DNA of 64,000 bases from Streptomyces sp. CB02009 (lineage in GTDB: Bacteria > Actinomycetota > Actinomycetes > Streptomycetales > Streptomycetaceae): positions 62,001 to 126,000 of the forward strand of contig NZ_LIVV01000011.1 in assembly GCF_001905825.1 (NCBI RefSeq), written 5' to 3'. The number at the start of each line of letters is the position of its first letter. The first letter of the stretch is position 1. A program made the translations under genes and the position numbers. Shown piece by piece: positions 50,621 to 57,986 of the stretch. Under the pieces are notes generated by a model. It saw nothing but the letters and a program-made list of their open reading frames with translations, had not been told where the DNA came from and did no database searches.

Positions 50621-51580
50621 TCAGCGGGACGGCGTCTGGAGCCAGGGCCTGCGCCCGGGGCCGGTCGGGTGGGTGCCCGTGACGCCCATGACGACCGAGT
50701 AGAGGCTGGTCTCGGCGGCGATGAAGAGGCGGTTGCGCTTGGCTCCGCCCCAGGTGATGTTGGCGACGGCCTCGGGCACGTTCAGCCGGCCGATCAGGGT
50801 GCCGTCGGGGTCGTAGCAGTGCACGCCGTCGCCCATGGCGGCCGCCCAGAGCCGGCCGCCGTCGTCGAAGCGGAGGTTGTCGAAGCGGGCGGCCGCACGG
50901 GCTCCGGCCTCGGCGAAGACGTCGCCGTCCGAAAGGGTTCCGTCCTCGCGCACGTCGAAGACCCGGATGAGGCCCGCCCGGGTGTCGGAGACGAAGAGCT
51001 GCCGTTCGTCGGCCGAGAAGACGAGGCCGTTGGGGGCGGCGAAGCAGTCGGCGACCAGGCGTACTTCGCCGGTGGCGGGGTCGACGCGGTAGACGTTGTT
51101 GGCGCCGATCTCGCTCTCCGCGCGGTAGCCCTCGTAGTCGCTGGTGATGCCGAAGTCCGGGTCGGAGAACCAGATGGAGCCGTCGGACTTCACCGTCGCG
51201 TCGTTCGGGCTGTTGAGGCGCTTGCCCTGCCAGCGGTCGGCGAGGACGGTGATCGTGCCGTCGTGTTCGGTGCGGGTGACCCGGCGGTTGCCCTGCTCAC
51301 AGGTGATCAGACGGCCCTGGCGGTCGAGGGTGTTGCCGTTGGTGTGCCCCGCGGTGCGACGGAAGACGGCGACGTCGCCGGTCTCCTCGTCCCAGCGCAG
51401 CATTCGGTCGTTGGGGATGTCGCTCCAGACCAACTGCCTCCATGCGGGCAGGTAGATCGGGCCCTCGGCCCAGCGGCAGCCGGTGTGGAGGACCTCCAGG
51501 CCGTCGTCGCCGTTCATGCAGCGGCCGGTACGGAACCGGTCGTCGAACATCTCGTACAGTGCGGGGCGCTCGCTGGTCAT
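50621..51580 (-). CDS. SMP-30/gluconolactonase-family lactone hydrolase
   Basis: A 319-residue six-bladed beta-propeller enzyme. The metal-site landmarks are present: Glu in CRWAEGPIYLPAWRQLVWSD, Asn in LNSPNDATVKSDGSIWFSDPDFG, Asn in AAPNGLVFSADERQLFVSDT, and Asp in FDNLRFDDGGRLWAA. It hydrolyses sugar or other lactones. ATG at 51580. The divergent Lrp gene and the phased repeats between the two make it the likely target of that regulator. Confidence 0.9.
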   Translation of the reverse strand: MTSERPALYEMFDDRFRTGRCMNGDDGLEVLHTGCRWAEGPIYLPAWRQLVWSDIPNDRMLRWDEETGDVAVFRRTAGHTNGNTLDRQGRLITCEQGNRRVTRTEHDGTITVLADRWQGKRLNSPNDATVKSDGSIWFSDPDFGITSDYEGYRAESEIGANNVYRVDPATGEVRLVADCFAAPNGLVFSADERQLFVSDTRAGLIRVFDVREDGTLSDGDVFAEAGARAAARFDNLRFDDGGRLWAAAMGDGVHCYDPDGTLIGRLNVPEAVANITWGGAKRNRLFIAAETSLYSVVMGVTGTHPTGPGRRPWLQTPSR

Positions 51581-51612
51581 GCGGGTTCCTTCCCATCCAC
51601 ACGGATGCCGTT

Positions 51613-51681
51613 CCGAATGTCGTACGGCGCGAAGAGAAGACTGCCGAATGAGATACGGTCTCGACAAGATCGGACCGAATG
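51613..51681. promoter_or_regulatory. Three CCGAATG direct repeats at exact 31-bp spacing
   Basis: CCGAATG starts at 51613, 51644 and 51675. The first two extend to CCGAATG-N4-ACGG. Thirty-one bases is close to three helical turns, so the sites face the same side of the DNA, as in Lrp/AsnC binding arrays. They lie between the SMP-30 and Lrp starts. Confidence 0.65.
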
Positions 51682-51688
51682 GAGAGTT

Positions 51689-52138
51689 GTGGATCACATC
51701 GATCGCGTCCTGCTGGCCCAGCTCCAGCAGGACGCCGGCCAGTCCTACGCCGCGCTGGGCCAGGCCGTGGGCCTCTCGGCCGGGGCGGCCCATGAGCGCG
51801 TACGGAAGCTGAGGGAGCGCGGCGCGATCCGCCGCACCACCGTCGAGGTGGACCCGGCGGCGGTGGGCGGAGCCGTCCTGGCGTACGTGATGGTCGACTC
51901 GGTCGCGTGGATGGGCGATTCGGCCGAGGACTTCGCCGCGCTCCCCGAGATCCTGGAGGCGCACGTCATCGCGGGCAGCGCGTCGGTGCTCGTGAAGGTC
52001 AGGACGGCGACCACGGAGCGGCTGCAGGACGTGCTGCGCCGGATCTACGCGATCGAAGGCGTCAGCGGAACGCAGGCCACGGTCGTCCTGGAGACCTTCT
52101 TCGAGCGGCCGGTCTCCCCGGAGCTCGGCGCCGGGTGA
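51689..52138 (+). CDS. Lrp/AsnC-family transcriptional regulator
   Basis: A 149-residue regulator. The N-terminal helix-turn-helix (DRVLLAQLQQDAGQSYAALG, VGLSAGAAHERVRKLRERG) is followed by the RAM ligand domain (VLAYVMVDSV, VIAGSASVLVKVRTATTERL, EGVSGTQATVVLE). The start is GTG at 51689 with GGAGAG at 51681-51686; the long open frame upstream is an antisense shadow of the lactonase gene. Lrp proteins form octamers that wrap DNA, consistent with the phased repeats just upstream. Confidence 0.9.
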   Translation: MDHIDRVLLAQLQQDAGQSYAALGQAVGLSAGAAHERVRKLRERGAIRRTTVEVDPAAVGGAVLAYVMVDSVAWMGDSAEDFAALPEILEAHVIAGSASVLVKVRTATTERLQDVLRRIYAIEGVSGTQATVVLETFFERPVSPELGAG

Positions 52139-52146
52139 ACGGGAAG

Positions 52147-52179
52147 GGCCCCCGCCCGGCGCACTGCCGGACGGGGGCC
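52147..52179. terminator. Bidirectional hairpin between Lrp gene and rnpB
   Basis: GGCCCCCGCCCGGC pairs with GCCGGACGGGGGCC (one mismatch in 14) around a five-base loop. It lies 8 bases after the Lrp stop and about 15 bases beyond the rnpB 3' end. Confidence 0.85.
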
Positions 52180-52193
52180 TCCCACGTGGGCCG

Positions 52194-52598
52194 ACAGACG
52201 AGTCGGGCTGTACGCCGGGTTCTGTCCCCCGGGACCTCGCGGTCGTCGGGGCGACGGCCATCCATCTAGGACCGGCGTTGCCACCGGCCTCCTGCGGTCT
52301 ACCCGCGGACTCGGGCGAGCAGCCCTCGAACATCCGCGCAGGGACACCGAGGTGTCCCCTCTTGACCTTGCTCCGAGTGGGGTTTACCTAGCCGCCTGAG
52401 TCACCTCAGGCGCTGGTGGTCTCTTACACCACCGTTTCACCCTTACCGGGGACCGAAGTCCCCGGCGGTCTGTTTTCTGTGGCACTGTCCCGCGGGTCAC
52501 CCCGGGTGGCCGTTAGCCACCACCCTGCTCTGTGGAGCCCGGACGTTCCTCGGGAAGATCCGAGGATCTCCACGCGGCCGCCCGCCCGGCTCGTCTGC
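52194..52598 (-). ncRNA. rnpB: RNase P RNA, bacterial type A
   Basis: On the minus strand the transcript opens near 52598 and closes near 52194, about 405 nt. Helix P1 pairs AGACGAG (5' end) with CTCGTCT (3' end). The universally conserved 5' core GAGGAACGTCCGGGCTCC is followed by ACAGAGCAGGGTGGTGGCTAACG, and the 3' core ACAGAACCCGGCGTACAG pairs with it to form P4. The hairpins CGCCTGAGGTGACTCAGGCG and GGGACACCTCGGTGTCCC are typical type-A arms. The RNA is the catalytic part of the enzyme that trims tRNA 5' leaders. A TAGCAT -10 candidate lies just upstream at about 52611-52616. Ends are approximate to a few bases. Confidence 0.95.
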
Positions 52599-52639
52599 CG
52601 TGCCGACCATGCTACCCGGCGATCAGGAGGCCGAAGGAC

Positions 52640-53236
52640 TCAGAGGAAGTCGGCGGTCTCCAGGTCGAAGCCGAAGGGGGCGGGGAGCAGGAGGGGCTTG
52701 CCGAAGGGTGCGAGGTCCCGCCGGAGGTACTCGCCGCCCTCCGGGTCGCTGAAGAGCGTCACAGTCGAAGTGTCCCGGTCGACGAGCAGGTAGAGCGGGA
52801 TGCCGCCGCGGGCGTAGCAGCGGCGCTTGATGTCACGGTCGACGTTCGGGCGGCGCGAGGTGACTTCGAGAACGAGGGCAACGCCCTCGCACGGCATCCA
52901 CGGGTCCGCGCCCCGGAACAGACGCCGGGCCTCCGGCGCGAAAGTCCCGTCGGGGATGACGTGATCCCTCGGAGCCCCAGGGGCCTCCTTCAGGGTGAGG
53001 CCCTTGTTCCCGGAGAAGTCCATCCCGGTCACCGACGTGCGGATCACCTGCGTGACAATCCGGCTGATGTAGTCCTCGTGGTCCCCGTCCGGCGGCGGCG
53101 TCACGACGATCTCCCCTTCGATCAGCTCCGCCCGGAAGCCCTCCGGCGTCTCCAGCGCCAGGAAGCCCTCCAGCAGGCCGTCGGCCTGCGTGAGTGGTGC
53201 GTGCGGCATGGCAGTCATGTCGTGATCGTCGGACAT
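52640..53236 (-). CDS. Uma2-family putative endonuclease
   Basis: A 198-residue protein of the PD-(D/E)XK-like Uma2 (DUF820) family, which is common in streptomycetes and cyanobacteria. Family segments: FRAELIEGEIVVTPPPDGDHEDY, VIPDGTFAPEARRLF, GVALVLEVTSRRPNVDRDIKRRCYARGGIPLYLLVD (Glu-x-x-Ser and Lys of the fold) and VTLFSDPEGGEY. Its DNA target and role are unknown. ATG at 53236. It is divergent from the MerR gene. Confidence 0.88.
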   Translation of the reverse strand: MSDDHDMTAMPHAPLTQADGLLEGFLALETPEGFRAELIEGEIVVTPPPDGDHEDYISRIVTQVIRTSVTGMDFSGNKGLTLKEAPGAPRDHVIPDGTFAPEARRLFRGADPWMPCEGVALVLEVTSRRPNVDRDIKRRCYARGGIPLYLLVDRDTSTVTLFSDPEGGEYLRRDLAPFGKPLLLPAPFGFDLETADFL

Positions 53237-53315
53237 CGAGGCACCCGCCGTCCCTGTGATCGAGGTCGTTCCCCCGATCGTGGCACATGATCGGGGACGG
53301 TCCCTGGAGTGACGC

Positions 53316-53346
53316 TTGACCTTGCCGTAGCGTCAGGGTTTCTACT
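53316..53346 (+). promoter_or_regulatory. MerR-type promoter with 19-bp spacer, leaderless
   Basis: TTGACC (53316-53321) and TCTACT (53341-53346) are separated by 19 bases, the overlong spacer of MerR-controlled promoters. The spacer holds the imperfect symmetry CCTTG-N9-CAGGG. The -10 ends six bases before the ATG, so the transcript would start at the codon. Confidence 0.7.
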
Positions 53347-53352
53347 GGGGCC

Positions 53353-54123
53353 ATGCGTATCGGCGAGATCGCCGCGCTGGTCGGGGTCACCCCCCGTGCC
53401 GTGCGGCACTACCACCAGTCGGGTCTGCTGCCCGAGCCCGCGCGGCGGGCCAACGGGTACCGGGAGTACGGCGTCCGGGACGCCGTCCTGCTCGCCCGTG
53501 TCCGGCGGCTCACCGAGCTGGGGCTCGGGCTCGACGAGGTACGGGTCGTGCTCGCCGACGACGAGGGGCGCGGGCTCGTCGAGGTGCTGGAGGAGCTGGC
53601 GGAGGACCTGGTGCGCCAGGAGGCGGAGATCCGGGCGCGGCGGGAGCGGCTGGCCGGCCTCCTCGACGAGGCCAGGGCCGGGCGGCTGCCCGCCGACGGG
53701 CCGCTGTCGCCGGAGCTCACCTCGCTGCTGGCCGGTCTGGGTGAGCTGCCCGATTCCCCGATGGCGGCGAAGGACCGGCAGATCCTGGCCCTGATGGACG
53801 TCGTCGTGCCCGAGGGGGAGCGGGCCCGGCTGATGGGTCTGATGGAGGGGGCGGCCGAGCACGCGCGTGAGGTGTACCCGCTGCTCGACGCGCTCTCCGG
53901 AGCGGCGGCGGACGACCCGCGGGTCGCCGAGGCCGCGCGGGTGCTCGCCGGCTGCCTGCCGGACGAGCTGGGGGCGGACATGCCGTCCGGGGCGCCGGGC
54001 GAGGCCGGTGCCTTCGACGCCTCCCTCGCGGACGCCCTCTTCGCGGACCTCGCTCCGGCGCAGTCCGCGGCCGTCCACCTGGCGATGCGCCTGGTACGGG
54101 AACGACGGGAGCGGGGCCGATGA
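53353..54123 (+). CDS. MerR-family transcriptional regulator
   Basis: A 256-residue regulator. The winged-helix DNA-binding domain occupies residues 1-70 (MRIGEIAALVGVTPRAVRHYHQSGL, GYREYGVRDAVLLARVRRL), then a coiled coil (VRQEAEIRARRERLAGLLDEAR) and an 130-residue helical effector domain without a metal-binding cysteine pattern, so a drug or metabolite ligand is more likely than a metal. It controls its own 19-bp-spacer promoter. Its stop overlaps the next ATG (ATGA), coupling it to the membrane protein. Confidence 0.92.
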   Translation: MRIGEIAALVGVTPRAVRHYHQSGLLPEPARRANGYREYGVRDAVLLARVRRLTELGLGLDEVRVVLADDEGRGLVEVLEELAEDLVRQEAEIRARRERLAGLLDEARAGRLPADGPLSPELTSLLAGLGELPDSPMAAKDRQILALMDVVVPEGERARLMGLMEGAAEHAREVYPLLDALSGAAADDPRVAEAARVLAGCLPDELGADMPSGAPGEAGAFDASLADALFADLAPAQSAAVHLAMRLVRERRERGR

Positions 54124-55001
54124 GGGGAGCACAGGTGAAGGGTGAAGGGAGCGGGACGAGGAGGGGTGGTGTGCGTCTTCTGCGGTGCGTCGCCTACGCC
54201 GTGCTCCCCGCCGAGCTCGTCCTCGCCGTCCTGCTCGTCGGCGGGGTCCGGATGCCCGCCGCCGTGTGGGCCGGCGCCGAGCTCCTCGTCGGCGCGCTCG
54301 TGCTCGCCGAGGGCGTCTCGTACCTGCGACTGCGTCGTGAGGGGCTGTCCCGGCGGGAGGCCGTGGCCGAGCTCGTGCCGGAGGGCGTGCTGCGGATCGT
54401 CGGGCACGAGCTGCGGATCATGGCGAGTCTGGGGCGGTGGGTGGCACGGCGTCCGCACGGGGTGGAGGGTGCCGACGGCGTGTTCCCGCACGCGCGGGAC
54501 CAGGCGGCGCTCATGTACGGCTTCGCGTTCGTGTGCGTGGTCGAGAGCGTGGGCATGGCGTACCTGCTCGCCGACTGGCCGGTCGTGCACGCGGTCGTCC
54601 TGGTCCTGGACGTGTACACCGTGCTGTTCGTCCTCGGCCTGCACGCCGCCGCGGTGACGCGGCCGCACACCCTCGCGGGGGACGTCCTGCGGCTGCGTCA
54701 GGCCGCGCACGTCGACGTGTCCGTGCCGCTCGACCGGATCGCGTCCGTCCGGCACGAGCTGGTGTTCTCGCACGAAAAGGCCGAGGGGGAGCTGAACCTG
54801 GCCGTCGGCTCCCAGACCTCCCTCACCGTCGAGCTGACCGAGCCGGTCGACGCGCCGCGGTTCTTCGGCGCGCCCCGCCCGGTGCGGCTGATCCGCTTCC
54901 ACGCCGACGACGCGCGTGCCCTGTACCGGGAGCTCGGCGGGGCCGTCACGCGGGCGCGAACAGCACCTTCGCCGTCCCCGGGTCCGCCTCCGCGAGTCTG
55001 A
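54120..55001 (+). CDS. Integral membrane protein coupled to MerR gene
   Basis: A 293-residue protein. Helices are near residues 20-40 and 44-65 (CVAYAVLPAELVLAVLLVGGV, AAVWAGAELLVGALVLAEGV) and 137-185 (ALMYGFAFVCVVESVGMAYLL, VVHAVVLVLDVYTVLFVLGLHAAAV), with cytoplasmic loops and a beta-rich tail (LNLAVGSQTSLTVELTEPVD). I do not know the family. The ATG at 54120 lies in the MerR stop (ATGA), so both are made together, as a regulator and its membrane effector. The 3' end overlaps the RNB gene by 56 bases on the opposite strand. Confidence 0.78.
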   Translation: MRGAQVKGEGSGTRRGGVRLLRCVAYAVLPAELVLAVLLVGGVRMPAAVWAGAELLVGALVLAEGVSYLRLRREGLSRREAVAELVPEGVLRIVGHELRIMASLGRWVARRPHGVEGADGVFPHARDQAALMYGFAFVCVVESVGMAYLLADWPVVHAVVLVLDVYTVLFVLGLHAAAVTRPHTLAGDVLRLRQAAHVDVSVPLDRIASVRHELVFSHEKAEGELNLAVGSQTSLTVELTEPVDAPRFFGAPRPVRLIRFHADDARALYRELGGAVTRARTAPSPSPGPPPRV

Positions 55002-56388
55002 CCCGCAGCCACTCCCCCAGCGGCAGCCGGGACTCGCCGCCCGCGATGCGGGCGACGACCGCCGGGTCGTCCAGGTGGACGGTGCCGACGGCGGGTTCGC
55101 GTTCCTTCACGTCGATCACGTACGCGTCGAAGATCTCGCCGACGCGTTCCCGCAGCAGCGCCGCCTCGACGATGTCGACGCTCTCGCGCTCGACGGTGTT
55201 GGCGCGGCGCGAGCCGTCGGCCATCTCGTCGGGGAGGGCGGGCAGGGCGGCCCGTACCCACTCGGGCGGTTCGTCGCCCGCGACCGCCGCGACGCACAGC
55301 TCGCCCGCGTACCGGTCGACGAGGCGGCGCAGGGGCGCGGTGCAGTGGGTGTACTCGTCGGCGACGGCGGCGTGCACGGCGGGGGTGGGGATGTGGCCGT
55401 CGGTGAAGACGGTGTACCCGGCGCCCCTGAGCAGGGTGGTGCACTCCTGGAGGAAGGCCGCCTGGCGCGGGTCGGCGGGGTCGGCGGCCCGGACGACGTC
55501 GGCGTAGGAGACGTGGTGCGGCCAGTCGACGCCGAGGGCGTGCGCGGAGCGGCGCAGCCGGGCGACGGCGCCGTCGGGGGCGGTGGGGAGGGTGCGCAGG
55601 ATGCCGGTGCCGGCGGCGGTCATGAGGTCGGCGGCGGCCATGCCGGTGAGCAGGGAGATCTGGGCGTTCCAGCCGTCGGCGGGGAGCGGGGCGCGGTAGG
55701 CGAGGGAGTACGTGTGGTCCCGCTCGACGATCTCCTGCTCGGGGACGTTGAGGGAGATCCCGCCACGTTCGGCTTCGAGGGCCTCGCGGAGGCGTCCGAT
55801 GTCGCGGAGGAGGGCCACGGGTTCCTCGGCGGTGCCGGTGTCGATCTGCTTCTGCACGGTGGCGTAGTCGAGTTTGGCGCGGCTGCGGACGAGGGCGCGG
55901 CGGACGTCGGTGGCGACGCGGCGGCCTTCGGCGTCGAGGTCGATGCGCCAGAGGAGGGCGGGGCGGGGTTCGCCGGGGAGGAGGCTGGCGGCTCCCTCGG
56001 AGAGGACGGTGGGGTGGAGGGGGACCTTGCCGTCGGGGAAGTAGAGGGTGAGGACGCGCCGGTGGGCCTCGGCGTCAAGGGCGGAGCCGGGGGCGACGAA
56101 GGCGGCGACGTCGGCGATGGCGTAGTGGACGCGGTAGCCGCCGTCGGCCCTGCGGGCCAGGTGCATGGCCTGGTCGAGGTCGGTGGAGGTCGGCGGGTCG
56201 ATGGTGAGGAAGGGCAGGTCGGTGGCGTCGTACGCGGGGAGCCGGGGGGCTTTCGCGGCGGCTTCGGCCTCGGCGAGGACGGCGGGCGGGAAGTCCTCGG
56301 GGATCGCGAGCTCGGTACGGAGTGCGCGCAGGGCGGCCCGCAGCGGAGCCTCGGCTGCGCCGGTCACGTGAATGTGGCGGCGGGGCAT
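54946..56388 (-). CDS. RNB-domain (RNase II/R-like) ribonuclease
   Basis: A 480-residue enzyme. After a 60-residue N-terminal part the RNB catalytic domain starts with LPFLTIDPPTSTDLDQAMHLAR (the Asp cluster binding Mg2+), followed by YRVHYAIADVAAFV, LDAEAHRRVLTLYFPDGKVPLHPTVLSEG, and the late TEYTHCTAPLRRLVDRY-like segment (EYTHCTAPLRRLVDRYAGEL). Such enzymes degrade RNA 3' to 5'. It lacks clear cold-shock domains at the N-terminus, unlike RNase R. ATG at 56388 begins PRRHIHVTG. Convergent with the membrane protein (56-base overlap) and divergent from yaaA. Confidence 0.92.
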   Translation of the reverse strand: MPRRHIHVTGAAEAPLRAALRALRTELAIPEDFPPAVLAEAEAAAKAPRLPAYDATDLPFLTIDPPTSTDLDQAMHLARRADGGYRVHYAIADVAAFVAPGSALDAEAHRRVLTLYFPDGKVPLHPTVLSEGAASLLPGEPRPALLWRIDLDAEGRRVATDVRRALVRSRAKLDYATVQKQIDTGTAEEPVALLRDIGRLREALEAERGGISLNVPEQEIVERDHTYSLAYRAPLPADGWNAQISLLTGMAAADLMTAAGTGILRTLPTAPDGAVARLRRSAHALGVDWPHHVSYADVVRAADPADPRQAAFLQECTTLLRGAGYTVFTDGHIPTPAVHAAVADEYTHCTAPLRRLVDRYAGELCVAAVAGDEPPEWVRAALPALPDEMADGSRRANTVERESVDIVEAALLRERVGEIFDAYVIDVKEREPAVGTVHLDDPAVVARIAGGESRLPLGEWLRVRLAEADPGTAKVLFAPA

Positions 56389-56483
56389 GGACCGAGCGTA
56401 TGGGGCGGGGAGGGGTGCGGCACCTCGTACGCTGGGCTCCTGGGGCCGCACCCCCATCCCCGTACGGACGAAGGAGAACCACC

Positions 56484-57251
56484 GTGCTCGTGCTGTTGCC
56501 GCCCTCCGAGGGCAAGGCCTCCTCGGGGCGCGGGGCGCCGCTCAAGCCGGAGTCGCTGTCCCTGCCGGGGCTCGCGGAGGCGCGGGCGGCGGTCCTGGAC
56601 GAGCTGGTCGAGCTGTGCGCGGCCGACGAGGAGAAGGCGCGCGAGGTGCTGGGCCTGAGCGAGGGCCTGCGCGGCGAGGTCGCGAAGAACGTGGAGCTGC
56701 GGACGGCGGGCGCGCGGCCGGCCGGGGAGATCTACACGGGTGTGCTGTACGACGCGCTGGGTCTGGCGACCCTGGACGCGGCGGCGAAGCGGCGGGCGGG
56801 GCGGTCCCTGCTGGTCTTCTCCGGGCTGTGGGGCGCGGTGCGGGTGACCGACCGGATCCCGTCGTACCGCTGCTCGATGGGGGTCAAGCTGCCGGGGCTC
56901 GGCGCGCTGGGCGGGCACTGGCGGGGCGCGATGGCCTCGGTGCTGCCCAAGGCGGCGGGGGACGGGCTCGTGCTCGATCTGCGCTCGTCGGCGTACGCGT
57001 CGGCGTGGAAGCCGAAGGGCGAGGTGGCGGCGCGGACGGCGACGGTGCGGGTGCTGCACGCGCCGACCCGGAAGGTGGTGAGCCACTTCAACAAGGCGAC
57101 GAAGGGCCGGATCGTCCGGAGCCTGCTGGAGGCGGGGGCGACGCCGCGGTCGCCCGAGGAGCTCGTGGTGGCGCTGCGGGACCTGGGGTACGTGGTGGAG
57201 GAGAGCGGGAAGCCGGGGGCGCTCGACGTTCTGGTGGACGAGATCCACTAG
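56484..57251 (+). CDS. yaaA: Peroxide-stress protein YaaA (DUF328)
   Basis: A 255-residue protein. The family start LVLLPPSEGKA and the later YTGVLYDALGL, LLVFSGLWGAVRVTDRIPSYRCSMGVKLPG and NKATKGRIVRSLLE segments define YaaA, a DNA-binding fold that limits free iron during peroxide stress in E. coli. The start is a GTG at 56484 with AAGGAGA about ten bases upstream; the conserved strand begins at residue 2. It is divergent from the RNB ribonuclease and precedes eda by 78 bases. Confidence 0.92.
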   Translation: MLVLLPPSEGKASSGRGAPLKPESLSLPGLAEARAAVLDELVELCAADEEKAREVLGLSEGLRGEVAKNVELRTAGARPAGEIYTGVLYDALGLATLDAAAKRRAGRSLLVFSGLWGAVRVTDRIPSYRCSMGVKLPGLGALGGHWRGAMASVLPKAAGDGLVLDLRSSAYASAWKPKGEVAARTATVRVLHAPTRKVVSHFNKATKGRIVRSLLEAGATPRSPEELVVALRDLGYVVEESGKPGALDVLVDEIH

Positions 57252-57270
57252 GCGCCACCCTTCCCGAGCC

Positions 57271-57297
57271 CGTTGCACTCTGCGCAACGCTCGTTGC
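57271..57297. promoter_or_regulatory. Overlapping palindromes in the eda promoter
   Basis: CGTTGC (57271), GCAACG (57284) and CGTTGC (57292) form two palindromes sharing the middle half-site: CGTTGC-N7-GCAACG and GCAACG-CT-CGTTGC. A TACTAC -10-like hexamer follows at 57299. This is a likely repressor operator for eda; the protein is not identified. Confidence 0.65.
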
Positions 57298-57329
57298 GTA
57301 CTACGCTCGTCGTGGGCAGGATGAAGTCC

Positions 57330-57986
57330 ATGACGAGCGTGTTCGACCTTGCCCCGGAAGCCTCTCCCGTCCCGGTCGTCCCGGTGGTCGTGATCGAGGA
57401 CGTCGCCGACGCGGTGCCCCTGGCCCGCGCTCTGGTGGCCGGCGGGCTGCCGCTCGTCGAGGTCACCCTGCGCACCCCGGCCGCGCTCGACGCCGTCCGC
57501 GCCATCGCGGCCCAGGTGCCGGGCGCGGTCGTCGGCGCGGGGACGGTCGTCTCGGCGGCCGGGGTCGCGGACGCGGCCGGCGCCGGGGCACGGTTCCTGG
57601 TCAGCCCCGGGTGGACGGAGCGGCTGCTCGGCGCGATGCGCGACTCGGGCCTGCCCTTCCTCCCCGGTGTGTCGACGACCTCGGAGGTCGTGGCCCTGCT
57701 CGAACAGGGCGTGACGGACATGAAGTTCTTCCCCGCGGAGGCGGCGGGCGGCGTCCCCTACCTGAAGTCCCTCGCGGGCCCGCTCCCCCGGGCCCGGTTC
57801 TGCCCGACGGGCGGCGTGTCGCTCGCCTCCGCCCCCGCCTACCTCTCCCTCCCGAACGTCGGCTGCGTCGGCGGTACGTGGATGCTGCCGCCCGACGCCC
57901 TCGCGGCCCGCGACTGGGCGCGGGTGGAGGCGCTTGCGCGCGAGGCGGCGGCCCTGCGGGGGCCCGTCAGCGCGCGGTCCCGGTGA
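57330..57986 (+). CDS. eda: KDPG/KHG aldolase
   Basis: A 218-residue TIM-barrel aldolase that splits 2-keto-3-deoxy-6-phosphogluconate to pyruvate and glyceraldehyde 3-phosphate (Entner-Doudoroff), or the related KHG reaction. Family text: PVVPVVVIEDVADAVPLARAL, GLPLVEVTLRTPAALDAVRA (Glu of the active site), VGAGTVVSA, and the Schiff-base Lys in TDMKFFPAEAAGG. RFCPTGGVS is the phosphate-binding loop. ATG at 57330 is preferred over 57321 because the AGG of GGCAGG is then well spaced. Convergent with the GNAT gene (20-base overlap). Confidence 0.9.
   Translation: MTSVFDLAPEASPVPVVPVVVIEDVADAVPLARALVAGGLPLVEVTLRTPAALDAVRAIAAQVPGAVVGAGTVVSAAGVADAAGAGARFLVSPGWTERLLGAMRDSGLPFLPGVSTTSEVVALLEQGVTDMKFFPAEAAGGVPYLKSLAGPLPRARFCPTGGVSLASAPAYLSLPNVGCVGGTWMLPPDALAARDWARVEALAREAAALRGPVSARSR

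Noticed and set aside
52640-53236. Uma2 protein as a mobile-element or defence component
   Set aside because: It is a common dispersed family in Streptomyces, and there are no attachment sites, integrase or partner genes here.
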